Assembly: GCA_964036295.1 (NCBI GenBank)
Contig: OZ038469.1
Coordinates: 8,572,067-8,636,066, forward strand
DNA length: 64,000 nt
From: Plumapathes pennacea
Lineage: Eukaryota > Cnidaria > Anthozoa > Antipatharia > Myriopathidae
Reading direction: 5' to 3'
How positions within the stretch are numbered: the first letter of the stretch is position 1; each line of letters opens with the position of its first letter. Shown piece after piece: positions 10,004 through 21,696 of the stretch. A model generated the notes under the pieces. It had not been told where the DNA came from and did no database searches. It saw only the letters and a list, made by a program, of their open reading frames with translations. The position numbers were made by a program, and so were the translations under genes.

Positions 10004-10155
10004 AGAGTTCACAGCACTCTGTGATGGGAGCAGAAGTCATGGAAGTATTTAGCATTTGTAGATGGAGTTCCTTTGCTTCTGCCAGTTAGTTTGGATGGTG
10101 CAGCAAAGGGTGTGGAAGATCCACCACACATTTTGGAAGAACAGGGTTACAGGTA
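10004..10155 (+). CDS. Possible downstream exon of the orphan gene, unknown product
   Basis: A polypyrimidine tract and CAG acceptor end at 10003. In one frame the segment reads ESSQHSVMGAEVMEVF and then stops. A neighbouring frame, open from 10025, reads KYLAFVDGVPLLLPVSLDG and on to HILEEQGYR with a GT after it. The second reading looks more like real protein, which would need a 1-2 base indel near 10042. I cannot choose between frames and do not recognise the product. A short tandem copy of gttacaggtacatgcct lies at 10146-10197. Confidence 0.3.
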
Positions 10156-10196
10156 CATGCCTATAATTCCAAAGAACAGAGTTACAGGTACATGCC

Positions 10197-10488
10197 TACT
10201 AGAAATATGATATTCGCAGAGGCCCCACTCCCAAGTAACCGGTTTTGTATGACATTGCTAGAGCTCTCGTGTACTGTATGCTTTCACCACACATCTCAAT
10301 ATTATCCCCGAGCGAAGCAAGGGTAATAATCACAACGCTAATGCAGCAAAATTGCCTTGTTTGGAGACTCTAAGTGGGTCGCCATCTTGAAATTTAATGT
10401 TCGTCTGTCAATCAGTCTGGCAGTTGAGCAGTACCAAAGTAATAGTCGCCAGAGCGAGGGGGTATCTGCGATTATTGTATTTCTAGTA
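10197..10488. mobile_element. Repeat with inverted ends tactagaaata..., nested insertion inside
   Basis: The left end tactagaaatatgatattcg and right end (reverse complement) tactagaaatacaataatcg are inverted repeats. A second copy of the outer sequence exists in reverse at about 50720-50938. There the stretch equivalent to 10305-10488 (atccccgagcgaagc... to ...ttctagta) is absent. A similar atccccgaacgaagcg segment borders 21700. This implies an element nested in an older repeat. Confidence 0.55.
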
Positions 10489-10904
10489 TAATGTAATTAA
10501 AGGTGGACGACACTATATTAGCATTTACATGATATTGGCATGTGTCCCATTTCGGGGAGTACTCATCATAATTTTGGGTGGGGGTCTTGCAATTATCATA
10601 AATCCTAAAAAAAACTGATATATATCAACACTTTTACACCTAAACAGTGTTCACAGAATATCCCTCTATGTAGTGTATTCAATACACTTCTATACTATGT
10701 GAAGGATGTCTTTCTGAAAAAAAATGGAATACTTTGAACTTGTTTCAATACATTATCATTTTAGTCTTTGAGCTTAAATAGCACTAATTAAACTATGAGT
10801 GCATACCTGGTATTCAGTGGTCAAATACACCTCAAAATAGCTCTTGGACAAGCATGGAAATATATTTTTCAAATCTTATTAAATACACTTGTATAGTATG
10901 TGAA

Positions 10905-11690
10905 GGACTATTTGCGTGGCCCTGTCGAGCTTAAAAATGGAAATTTTTTGTTTTCCGTGTTTTTCTTTTCTGGGTCGAGAATCAGCACACGGTGATTGGT
11001 TCATATTATCACTTGATATGCGATGATGTAAACCGCCGCCTGGCTGAGTGCCGGTCTGGTTGAGTGCCGGTCTTTCGTGCGGGAGGTCACGGGTTCGAAC
11101 CCCGGCCGGACCAGCACTCAGGGTCTTAAAATAACTGAGGAGAAGATGCTGGCTTTGTTTCTATCAGCAAATGATAAGATCTTCACGTGGCTCGGCTGAC
11201 TACGTAAAATGGCGGTCCCGTCTCCCTATACTTCTATACTTGATTACAGGGGGGATGTAAAAGAACCACTGAGGACGTAAACAAATCTCTGGCTGTGACC
11301 ACCCTCAGTGCCTGTACTCCACAGTATATATAGTGAAGCCAAATTGTTGCTGGAAAGCCCCTTGAGGGGAGCATCAATAAAAATAGGTATGTATGTATGT
11401 ATGTGATGTATGTATGTAATTGACTTTGCTAAACAACTCGAGATGTGGCCAGTGAATTGCTCGTTACTTGTGTGTAAAAGTTAACTGCATCCCATTCAAA
11501 CTCAACACCATTGGACTTTGTGGAACATGCACAGATAAACTGGACTTTAGGGAACGATTTTGGCTTGCGTTCTTAAGTTCACCGCGGAAGCTTCGAGAAT
11601 AGCCGTAAACAAATGTTTGATGGATACCGCTGGGGGATTGGAATTGACTTTCCTTGCGAGCGACTTGAGATGTCGGCGATTGAAGCAAGA
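10905..11690 (+). repeat. Composite repeat A, copy 1, carrying a SINE
   Basis: The module tcgagcttaaaaatgg ... gggtcgagaatcagcacacg ... gatgatgta is followed by the SINE. After it comes ttgactttgctaaacaactc and on to tttgatggataccgctgggg. The same order is seen in reverse at 22600-23395 and, without the SINE, at 60150-60490. Shortened relatives of the first module also lie at 13150-13255 and 16300-16395. Non-coding; element class unknown. Confidence 0.7.
11031..11418 (+). mobile_element. tRNA-derived SINE, copy 1
   Basis: The 5' part resembles a tRNA, with a B-box-like gggttcgaaccccgg at about 11090-11104. The body ends in a tail of atgt repeats, and cccttgaggggagcatcaat lies just before it. 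The A-box region is rearranged by a partial duplication of gagtgccggtct, so Pol III promoter strength is doubtful. The minus-strand copy at 22922-23290 has the cleaner A box (ggctcagttggttgagtgcc). Confidence 0.75.
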
Positions 11691-11745
11691 GACTGAATTT
11701 AAATTTGTGTTAAAGTTAGCCTGTATCCCATCCGAACTGAACATC

Positions 11746-12083
11746 GGTTGGCTTTTGGATGCACGGAAGCCATACTTTAAGAACGATTTTGGCTTGCATT
11801 GTTTTTAAGCGTCGGAAGATTTGAAAATAGCCGTACACAAATGCTTGATGTGTTACCAGCGGGACCCCCATAAAGTACAAAGGGTTGTGTTTTTGCAAAT
11901 GCTCGATTATAGATACCACTTCAACCAATGTATCTGTGTTCTGAGCAATATTTGTGTGAAAGAACATCGAATAAGTAGTAGAAGACGTGTCGAAACTTGA
12001 TAAAACTTGAACTTTTCCCTGTGGGCAGAGCGAGTCCCTTTGTCAGAAGCTCTGGGGCTTTGTGTAACGCGCGGCGTATACGA
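11746..12083 (+). repeat. Repeat B, copy 1
   Basis: This matches 16968-17304 at high identity over about 338 bp, from ggttggctt to taacgcgcggcgtatacga. No coding capacity that I trust. The LINE fragment at 12090 begins directly after it. Confidence 0.8.
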
Positions 12084-12089
12084 CGTATA

Positions 12090-13074
12090 CAAAATTTCTA
12101 AAGATAACAAACTCTGTTATATACTGAGCGACACCAACCTGAACCTAATTAACCACCATTGTCATCAATCAACAAGTGAATTCTTGGATCTTTTGTACTC
12201 AAATATGTTCTATCCCTTAATTACGCGCCCGACGAGAATAACTTCACACACTGCTACCTTAATTGATAATATTTTTACGAACAATTTAAACAATAATGCG
12301 TTTAATGGTCTTCTGTTCACTGACATCTCAGATCACCTTCCTATATTCTCCATTTCCCGTATTCAGCATGGTGATTTGAATAGTACTTAAGTGAAACTAA
12401 CATTATGAAATTTAAGGACAAATTGAGAGATTTCAATTGGAATGAATTGAACGGTTACAATGACCCAACACGTGCCTACAATAGTTTTTCAAAAGAATAT
12501 ATGGCTATCCATAACTCATGCTTTCCTCTGAATAAAATAAATACTAGAAAGTGTACCATAAGTAAACCCTGGCTTTCAAGAGGGCTACTCCCCCAATGCT
12601 TTGATGATTATTTTTCATTAGTTAAACAGGTTCATAACTATAACACAAGGAATGCCAAATCTTACTATCTACCTTTCTGCAGAACCCAAATTAGACAGTT
12701 TTCCATCCATTATCATAGATCCAAATTTTTTTAACTCTCTCACTTCTGACATCTGAAACTCTCCATGCATTTCTGCTTTCAAAACAAAACTTAAAAATAG
12801 CCTACTTTGCTAGATACCTACAAGCTAGAATTTGTCGTATTATTTGTTTGGCTTACTTTACTGCACTGCACTGCACTTTTTTCCCTATTTGCACTGCACT
12901 TCCGCATTACTGCACTTATATAGATCTAGTTTTTCATCCATGTAACGAGGAAGCCTAGATATCATAAGCCGCCCGGCTTCTTTCTGGGCTTCCTCACCAC
13001 AAAATTTCTCAGCACGTAAAGTTATGCTTTGTAAGATAAATGATATGTGTGGTGAATCAAATAAAAATGAAATG
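12090..13074 (+). pseudogene. CR1/L2-like LINE remnant lacking reverse transcriptase
   Basis: The 5' end is truncated. Reading begins inside an AP-like endonuclease (LSDTNLNLINHHCHQS, LIDNIFTNN, TDISDHLPIFSI) at 12105-12360. It continues at 12405-12600 into the linker region to KPWLSRGLL. The frame then jumps to the extreme C-terminus typical of these LINEs (VHNYNTRNAKSYYLPF, RQFSIHYHRSKFF) at about 12600-12735. The whole reverse transcriptase, roughly a kilobase or more, is missing at about 12590. In-frame stops follow. The 3' UTR has a run of gcactgcact and ends caaataaaaatgaaatgaac, a LINE-like tail. It inserted at the edge of repeat B. Confidence 0.75.
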
Positions 13075-13149
13075 AACATTCCAACATCTGCTGCAGAGAT
13101 AGGCATAAACAAGCAGTATAAAGAGAGTGGCACTGAGAAAAGCTTTTTG

Positions 13150-13255
13150 CTCAGGGGCGTGGCCCCGTCGAGCTTAAAAAAGGAAATTTCTTTTCTGGGT
13201 CGAGAATCAGTATACAGTGATTGGTTCATATTATCACGTGATTTGTGATGACGTT
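13150..13255 (+). repeat. Solo module of composite repeat A
   Basis: The pattern cgtggccccgtcgagctt ... gggtcgagaatcag ... tgattggttcatattatcac ... tgatgacg matches the first part of repeat A at 10910-11025. Confidence 0.6.
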
Positions 13256-13260
13256 TGTGA

Positions 13261-14050
13261 TCCACATGAAAAATAGCAAAGCCTGATTACTGTACACAAT
13301 TCTGTCATACAAAAAAAGTATACAATTATATGTTCTTACCAACTCACTTTCTTCAAAGTACTGTAAAACCAAGTTCAAATAATTTTTGCTTGATTCTCAT
13401 TAGTTGAAAGTATATCTGACAGCCTCCCGGCTCGGTGATTACGTTTTTGTTTCAACAGTTATCTGAAGTCTGCTTTCTAAACAACTACAGCAGTGCAACC
13501 TTCAAAATTGCATGACAACAATAATTTTGATCAGATTGTTTTAATTTATTTACCCAGGAAACTTCAAGCTCACTTTCTAAACTGTTATTTTTAAAACCTT
13601 GCTTGCTGTTAATCTCCAAAATTACCATGTTATAGTTTACAATACCATTGAGCAATTTATTCATTATGCTGTGTTAGCATAAGTTTTATATCCGATAAGC
13701 TTACATGTAAATTGCATATATTATCTTAGACCCAACACTTAATCATATTCTTTTATTTTCATGTATTTTAAACTGAAATTTAAACATACATCTATAATCA
13801 TTTGACACTATTCAAAACTTGCCTTAACTTACAATGTTGCAGTGTTGCTTCAATAATAGCCATTTAAATATTCCAATCATTACATTGTATTACATTATAA
13901 TTGCAACCTCAGAACATATTGTGTTCCTCAAAACATTAGGTTTCCCAAAAATCAAAATGAATACACACTTTGGATCTTTTTCTTGATACATATTTGCAAT
14001 GTTTAACATCGCAAACCAAGTATTTCAGCCTGTACTCTTATAAAGTAACC
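13261..14050. other. AT-rich non-coding stretch, no feature seen
   Basis: No domain-bearing frame and no repeat structure that I could define. Confidence 0.4.
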
Positions 14051-14052
14051 AT

Positions 14053-14080
14053 AGAGTGGTAAAGTGATGACGTCAGATTT
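14053..14080 (+). repeat. Solo ISL2EU-like terminal repeat
   Basis: The sequence agagtggtaaagtgatgacg, continuing tcag and preceded by AT, matches the termini of the ISL2EU element at 39333-43000 (agagtggtaaagtgtgacgt). I found no partner terminus nearby, so it is a relic end or one end of a truncated or undetected element. Confidence 0.6.
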
Positions 14081-14399
14081 TGTGTATATAAGTTTGCAGT
14101 TCAATAGTTTTTCTTTTCCTGAGCTTTTGCACCTACCACTTTCCTCCTTGCTTCATTTGTTTACCAGCGATACATAAGTCAAATGACAGGCGATAATCTC
14201 GTAGAAAAAATGAGTCTAATGACGGGCAATAATCTCGCCAGAAACAAGTCATCCATATGTCGCAGTCAGTCAACTGTCTTGCTCGATTCTCGTTCAATTA
14301 TCGCCCATTTATTATCGCTCATTGCTGAGCTCCGTCTTGCTCGTGTCTCGCTCAAATGTCTGGCTTGTTTTTGGCCCGTGCCTCGGTTATAAATTTCGG

Positions 14400-14860
14400 C
14401 TATGGCTAGATTAATCGTGGCCTCTGATTAGAAATAAGTGTCGCAAGTCACGCACAGGTTCACGCATTACTCTTATGAGTGTTGTATAAAAATTTATAAC
14501 TCATTCGAGTTTTATTTAAGCAAAGTCTCAAAAACCAAGTTCTCTATGCTGTATAATATTTTTCTAGTGAGACTGAAACCCGGTGGGGTACTCCGATATA
14601 TGTGCCATTATACGTATGTGTCGTGTACATTTTTGGAGTTAGCTCTGAAATAGCATATAGAAAATCAAATATTTTAGTCTGAAATAGGCTAACGGTTTTC
14701 AGGACCGCGCGCCACACCCACACAAAATAATGATCAGTATCCCCCCTCCCCTCCCCCGGGGACTGAAAGTTTCTCTTGGGAGTCTCACTCTTGTCCCTAC
14801 TTTTAATTTTACTTTATCCTGGTCTCGACCCAACCCGCCCCATGAGCTCACTGACAAATC
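14400..14860 (+). repeat. Composite repeat A, tail portion
   Basis: Shares gtggcctctgattagaaata, tgagtgttgtataaaaattta, ccaagttctctatgctgt and gtctcgacccaac with 61520-61800 (+) and, in reverse, 21930-22240. Non-coding. Confidence 0.6.
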
Positions 14861-16299
14861 CAGTCTTGTTCAGAACCTAAAGTACAGACTACTTTGAACT
14901 TGTTTCAGCGATACCCACCCTTTCAGCTTAGCAATATTTAAATTTAAATTTTAATTTTAAGTGTGAACCTGGTATTGAGGGGTCAAATACCCCTCGAAAA
15001 ATTTCTTGGAAAGGCATGGGATTGTGTTTCTTAAATATTTGTTTTGCATCTTATGCGTTTGACCTTTTCTTCATCATAATGGTCATAGTAATATTGTGAC
15101 TTTCAGTGAATATATGAACACTTTAGCTTTATATATCTTACCAGTACTCTGTACCAGCTGATAGACGAGTCTAGTAGAATCTCTGACTTATCAGCGTCCA
15201 TCCAGGGTTTGACTTTTGCTGCCAATATTAAACCACTTTCACAATCAAAGCGAATATATGTAACACCTTTTAACACAAGTTCTTGTCAAGTTAATCTCTC
15301 TGCTGAGCTTGGTTTGGTTTCTACATAATCGCATTCTGACCAAAGGAAGCAGTTCTCCACTCTGCCTGCCAAAATATCTCAGCTTTGCCAACTACACATG
15401 ATTGTGAAATTGGCACATTATTTGCATCTTTCTAAAAGGATCCCAAAACACAATGTTACAGATAAGTTTTTTGTTGAAAAATATTGTCTTAGTTTGCATA
15501 CAGTAGCTGGTGGATTGGTTTTGTTTTGGCAATGTGCAAATGCCCAGGGTCCCCCTCCCTCCCCATCCTCGGATGGCATGCACTAGTACAGTAAGTGCAT
15601 AACCGTTCAACCTGGGTGCAACTCTCATAAAACTTCAAGACTTTGTAAAATTCATTAATAATTCATAAAATTCATAAATAAGTGTGCAAACCAATCCGAG
15701 CTCAGCTTTGAGTAAAATGCACACTAAAGATTATTTTAGTGTTTGCATTTGAACTTTGTGCAGCTCAACATTGCAAATGACCATAAAGATTGGCCACAAA
15801 TATTTTATCCTATCATGTAGAGAGAAGTTTGCCTCTGATCACTCCCTCCTTTTGTGTCAAACTTATATGTGTTGTCCTATTATTCTGTTATTTTCTTATT
15901 GTTTTGCAGGTTAAATCTTTTATGAATGTTGGGCAGCCTGCATATTCACAGTTGGTAAAACTGAGGGGACAAGAAGACCCAGAAACTAATATCAAACAAC
16001 AAAATTAATACAGTGGTAAGCAAGACAACCAACATTGAGCAAAGAATATAAGTATAGAATTATGGATTTTAGTATTGTGTCATTGATAAGATGAAGAGAC
16101 ATACATGTAATTTGACCTTTTTGAAAACTTCTGTGAAAGGAGAAAGACAGCACAACCTTTATTTTTTATAGTTATAAGATGGCCCACTGGAACAGAAATA
16201 TTTCTTAGCCAGCAGAAAACATTACTTTATAGTCATTATTTCTGAGCTTTGGTATAAACCTACAATAGCCGGTAATTGTGTGTCCCTTTTTTGACGACA
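14861..16299. other. Non-coding stretch, no gene seen
   Basis: Short frames only, none with a recognisable domain. Confidence 0.4.
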
Positions 16300-16395
16300 C
16301 AAGCTTTAAAATGGAGCGATTTTTTTTCTGGGTTACAAATCTGCATGCGGTGATTGGTTCATATTATCATGTGATTTGTGATGACGTTGTGATCA
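16300..16395 (+). repeat. Degenerate module of composite repeat A
   Basis: Contains ttttctgggttacaaatctg and the conserved gtgattggttcatattatca, then gtgatttgtgatgacgt. Confidence 0.5.
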
Positions 16396-16967
16396 AGTGA
16401 CTTGGTGGGCGAGCAGTTTCGCCATTTTGAAGACAGCAAGTTGCTTGCCTTTGTTGGCTCTGTGGATTATTTTATGGACCGCTCATCTTACTTACAAATG
16501 CATATGCCGGCTGTGGTAGACCCACACTAAATTTCATTGAGCGGTTTTGGCTTGGGTCGGTCCGTTCAGCCTCAAAAGCCATATTGAAAGCCATGAAAGC
16601 AAATGCAATGAACTTATCAATGAACTGCATAACTATGCACAACTGTACAGAAATGTACGAAGAATCTGATATCCAGAACCTTGAGAACTTGAAGGAACAA
16701 GCTGAACGAAGGCGCTCGAGATACAAAGACGAGAACCTGTGTAAAGACGGCGAAGCAACTTTGATTCTTGACAAGCGCTTGATAGCAGATTATATGGAGG
16801 TGCTAAGATACGTTTGTATTTTAAAATGTGTTAAAAAAACAGGCATTGCAAGATTAGACGTATTCAGAGATCAAAATCACAGAACCAAGTACAATGGGTT
16901 TTCTCTGTCAAGGGATATAGAAAAAAATTCCGGTTCTTCAGTTGTTGATCCAAACAAAACGATCATT
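16396..16967. other. Unassigned stretch with a weak open frame
   Basis: A plus-strand frame (16584-17003) is moderately charged but runs straight into repeat B and has no known motif. Another frame in the same bases reads HESKCNELINELHNYAQLYR before a stop. I see no firm gene. Confidence 0.3.
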
Positions 16968-17304
16968 GGTTGGCTTTCTGGATGCATGGAAGCCATACTT
17001 TAAGAGCGATTTTGGCTTGCATTGTTTTTAAGCGTCGGAAGATTTGAAAATAGCCGTACACAAATGCTTGATGTGTTACCAGCGGGACCCCCGTAAAGTA
17101 TGAAGGGTTGTGTTTTGCAAATGTTCGATTATAGATACCGCTTCAACCAATGTATCTGTGTTCTGAGCAATATTTGTGTGAAAGAACATCGAATAAGTAG
17201 TAGAAGACGTGTCGAAACTTGATAGAACTTGAACTTTTCCCTGCGGGCAGAGCGTCTCCCTTTGTCGGAAACTCTGCGGCTTTGTGTAACGCACGGCGTA
17301 TACG
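16968..17304 (+). repeat. Repeat B, copy 2
   Basis: Direct repeat of 11746-12083, separated by about 5.2 kb. The open frame continuing to 17633 is not recognisable. Confidence 0.8.
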
Positions 17305-19033
17305 AACAGTCAGCGTTTAACTTCGTTTTGCGTGCAGTAAAGGTTCTTTGTTTATTGTCTGAGGATACTGATTTACTAATAGGTTTGAGGGAAATATCAC
17401 GCAAGATTAAGATACAAGATCTGTCAATGAAATGTCACGAGCATAATATCATAGAACAGGGAATCCCGAATCATCAGCTACTTAGCTTTCACTCACGCTG
17501 CTTTAACAAAAGCAGGAAAGACCGGCAGGCGATTACATCGAGAATATTTGTCACTGAATACTTTGAAGTCTTCAAAAGCTCAAGGTTGATATCTGACTAT
17601 CCGAACCGTAATGTTCACTCCACAAGCCCGTGATGCACGCCTTTGTTGTCACGGTATTGAAACGTCTGCAGCTTCCGATAGCAATTAATTTCGTATCGAC
17701 CCAGAATTTTGCGTTAAAGCTTAATGCATAGCAGTCTTGAACATATTAGTGATCAGACTTGTACATGTAGGATGCATAACATCTGAGATGGCTTTTTCAT
17801 ACGAAGTAATTTCATCATGGGAAGTGTCATGTTTTAATGTGCTACAGAGATAAGTCTAAAAGCTTTCAATTACAGCTACTTGAACATGATGCATATGCTG
17901 GGAAGATGAGATAAGGCTATTACGCTGTCTTACAGCTACTTAAGATGTCGGGTATTCCCCAGTCAATCCCATTACAAAATGACAACACAGTTCCTCCACA
18001 AAACATGTCAGCTTGAAAATTCACTCAACAAGGTTGCCAGGTTGTATAGCAAGCGTCACACAAGTACTGTCACATGCATCGGAAAGCAAGTTCAAAATGC
18101 TCCCGGCAAAAACAATCACTCAAGGCAAAAGCAAATCACTCATTGAAAATATTATTCCGTATGAAACATCATACCCGGCATGAGTCGGGAGCTATGAAAA
18201 CTGGGTTGTTGCAAATGAATATTCCTACGGGGCCTTCAATAATTGTTTTCTCTCAATTATTATAATACACTTTTTCGTGAATATCTGTTTGACCGAAATT
18301 AGAAGAAAAGAGGGCAAGAAAAATAAAGGGAGCTCTTGGATCCGTCATGTGCAAAAACTGACTCGGCTATAATATCTTTTGCATATAAACGCATGACAAA
18401 AGTTCCTCTCCCGGGACCCCGCGTGTCTTTATTCATTGTACTAATGACGTCACAAGCGCACTGGCCACGGGCCTGTCTTGTTGATACAATATAGCAACAA
18501 TGGAAAGCAAGGCCTTCCAGGATTTTGATTCTGTAGTTAACAGATGGAACACAGTGTACTGAGGGAGTGGAATACCAGTCAATCCCAGCTCTACAAGCCA
18601 CAATGAACCCTGGCATAAAGATAATAGTAATCTGACCTTGACTCTTTCACGTCATGCAGATGCAATCAATAATTATTTGGATCTCTTGTTCAAAGCTCGG
18701 TATGCTGACATGGATCTTTTTCTGTTAACCTCTTGACAAAGTAATGTCTGTATTTTCACAGTTTACATTAAAAGTTCATAAAAAAAATTTTGAAGCTAAA
18801 TTTTAAAATTCTGAGACACGCTTTTGTAGACCCCTGTGGTTTCATTCTGATCGGGTAAAATATTGAGGGACATTAAGTCAAAAATATATATAAATATATG
18901 ATGTCACTGATTGGGCACTAGGTTCTCCCAAGCTCAGTATCCATGGCAACCAACACCGAGATCCAGTGTGCTGATTTGCAACAAACATTTTGATATATTA
19001 CCAGCAAAGGTTTCATGCTAGTTGCTAGTTGCG
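17305..19033. other. Non-coding stretch, no gene seen
   Basis: No convincing frame. Minus-strand frame 18299-18616 lacks any known motif. Confidence 0.4.

Positions 19034-19069
<36 letters not shown>
19034..19069. repeat. (AAT)n microsatellite
   Basis: About 12 uninterrupted trinucleotide units. Confidence 0.95.
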
Positions 19070-19070
<1 letters not shown>

Positions 19071-19960
19071 AGTCAAATGGAAATGGAAATATTACCTAAG
19101 TAGAGTGGTGGCAACTGTCCATCTGTAATGGGAGATAAGTGTTGTCTAAGAATTTGCACGAGGCGATTGTGAATTAGACTGTAAAAGAGACAAAGAAACT
19201 TTGCTGTCAATAAACAGGACTGGTACAGTCCTCGATTGTTCTACCAGCGGAAGGGCAGCGGGAAAAAAGTTCCTTTTTCTCCTCTCCCCTCCCCCTCAAC
19301 TACATTTTTGCGCTCGCCCCAATTCTCGCGCAGTCATAAATCGAAAAAGTCCCTTGCTACGCAGGCTAGGATCAACTGAGTTTCTAGCTTATAGTTTCTA
19401 GTTTATGGGAAAAGGTCTCTGGTACTAGACAGTTCAAGAGTCCGTCGCACCTGTCAAAAGTCCATTAAAGAGGTGACAGCGGGGGCGTTTATGTTCGATT
19501 CGTGAATTGCGCCACACAATTAAGGTCATCGTATTCAGGTTAAAGGAGTAAATGATGCCGTGTACAGTGCGATAAAGTCAGGCAAATTTCAACCTATGCT
19601 CAAAATGCTTCGTGATTCGAACCGCTACATAATTTGCGTGGCTCTTAAATATAAGTTTAACTATTTCACTCGACAATTTTAAGGTGGTCGGATTTTGACA
19701 TTTAAGATTCGCCCTCCTACGAAAAAACCAAATTGTAAGTCAGCGCGCATAAGAATATTCCATACATCTTTTGTTATTTTTAGATTACGCGGCGTCTTTG
19801 CATGTTTTTATTTTCAGTTATTGCAAGCACTGCAAGCAAAGCTGCACAATTTGCACGGATTGATAATTGAAGAATGTTTACACTACAGACATCATGGTTT
19901 AGTTTCTTCCAAGACTAATTCCTCGTCCTTCCCACGACCGAAACATATGACCATAATTAT
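19070..19960. other. Non-coding stretch, no gene seen
   Basis: Short open frames only (for example 19695-19970), without a domain. Confidence 0.4.
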
Positions 19961-20284
19961 TTATTACTAATCAATAGGAGACAAATTAATGGACTCGTTT
20001 GGGCAAATCGATTGTTTATTAAGACTCGAAGTTGACCCCTGGTGAGGGAGGGAGGGGCAAAAGACTAGCGAATGAACTGGAGATCTAACCGGCTAAGGTG
20101 CGAAATGCTGAATCACGAGAAGGAAATCTGATAACCAATATGTTACGCAACACGACTAAGTAATTAACCTACTTGATCAAGAGAATCAAATTCTATAATA
20201 TTATTTATCACTAATCAATAGGAGACAAATTAATAGACTCGTTTGGGCAAATTGATTGTTTATCAAGACTCGAAGTTGACCCCA
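19961..20284 (+). repeat. Pair of 79-bp direct repeats
   Basis: The block from ctaatcaataggagacaaat to gactcgaagttgacccc occurs at about 19961-20040 and again at about 20206-20284, with a few mismatches. The second copy is followed by cccaaacgagatg, which is partly complementary to the repeat's own ctcgtttgggc. Confidence 0.85.
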
Positions 20285-20589
20285 AAAAGGAGTGCCCAAA
20301 CGAGATGATATGGTGATGATAATGGTAATAATGAAATAGAATAATACATAAAAAAATAAGTAAAATATAGGAGAGGGAAAGAAAGGCAGTGCGAAATTGC
20401 CCATCTTGCCAATGATGGCAGATAAGAGCAGGCGACTATATGGAAAAGAACTATAGCATTATACTGGAAGTCTTCACCCAAATATCTGCGCTCAAAAATT
20501 GTCCGGCGTGATTTCACCGCGACTCGAATTGCTGCCATTTTTAGTTAACGGCAGTCCCGAGAAACCAGGGGCTGTCGAAACTGTCCGAA

Positions 20590-21696
20590 ACTAATTATAA
20601 CTAATTAATAAAATAATTAACTAAATAATTAAAACTGGCAACACACTGATGATATAAACATATCTTTGGAGGTATATACGTACATAGGACGGCAGAAAAG
20701 AAAAAACGAGATAGGTACAAAATACAAGGTTACTATGGTTTTACCAGTATTTGGCTATGCTATTAATAAGTTTAATAAGTTTGGGCGTATCAACGTAAGC
20801 ATCCTCTTCCCCCAAAACCTGCAGCAATAACTTATGTAATTTGGTTTTGAAGTTGTTCTTCGATAACATTCGGAGCTCAGGCGGGATACTGTTTCACATT
20901 TTGACTCCGATTCTTGAGAATGAATTGTTTTGTTGGTTTAATCTTGAGTACTTGACATAAAAGTCACCGGCGGAAGAAGACCTGGTACGATGGATGTAGG
21001 CTTCATTCAGATTAGTAAATAAGTCAGAAATTTTTGATGGAGCCACATTGTCGTAGACATCATGCATTAGGACTGAAACTGTTTTATAGTACAGCATATT
21101 TAGTGGGATTATATCCGAGGAGACAAAAAAAAATGCGTGAGATCTATATTGCCCAAAGTGTATTAGGCGAAGAGCACGTTTTTGTAAGGTGGATAGTACA
21201 GTTAGCTGGCTCTGGGCTGCTTGATCCCATACCGTTAGACCATACTCTAGGTAGGGGGAGACCAAGGATCTGTAAATATTTAAAAGAGTACTCATGGCTA
21301 TGAAATGTCGAAGCCTCGAGATAATACCAATTGTCTTATTAATTTTGCTTGTGACGTGATTAATGTGGTGCTTCCATGTTAGATTACTATCTATTAAGAC
21401 TCCTAAGTATTTTACATAGTCTTTGTGTTCCAAAGAAATATATGAATTGGTGTTGTGATTGAAATCTTTAAGTTGACCTTGTAATCAAGCCTTTTTTGGT
21501 ATTGATGAAAGATAACAAAATTAGATTTCTTAATATTTAGAGACAATTTGTTTGCTGTTAGCCAATTATAGATCTTATTCAGTTCTATGTTAACAACAGT
21601 TTCCAACGATCTTAAGTTCTTATCAGCGTATAACAAATTTGTATCGTCAGCAAACAGATAGAAGTTAAGTTTATCAGAGGAATTATAAATATCATT
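20590..21696 (-). pseudogene. 5'-truncated CR1/L2-like LINE, reverse transcriptase C-terminal half
   Basis: Reading minus strand from 21696, the frame opens at NDIYNSSDKLNFYLFADDTN, with the catalytic FADD near 21650. It continues through NWLTANKLSLNIKKSNF. A one-base shift at about 21470-21480 leads to HKDYVKYLGVLIDSNLTWKH and the thumb region (MSTLLNIYRSLVSPYLEYGL). A TGA replaces the Trp codon in the conserved VKMWNSIP region at 20894-20892. After it the same frame continues to a natural-looking end at about 20741. 5' truncation is typical for LINEs. The abrupt left edge next to tatccccgaacgaagcg suggests a later rearrangement there. Confidence 0.8.

Noticed and set aside
11040-11115. tRNA gene on the plus strand
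   Set aside because: The B box is good but the A-box region is rearranged and the sequence continues into a SINE body and tail also found at 22922-23290.
20201-20538. Hydrophobic minus-strand ORFs resembling membrane proteins
   Set aside because: They overlap the 79-bp direct repeat and AT-rich LINE 3' sequence; hydrophobicity follows from base composition.
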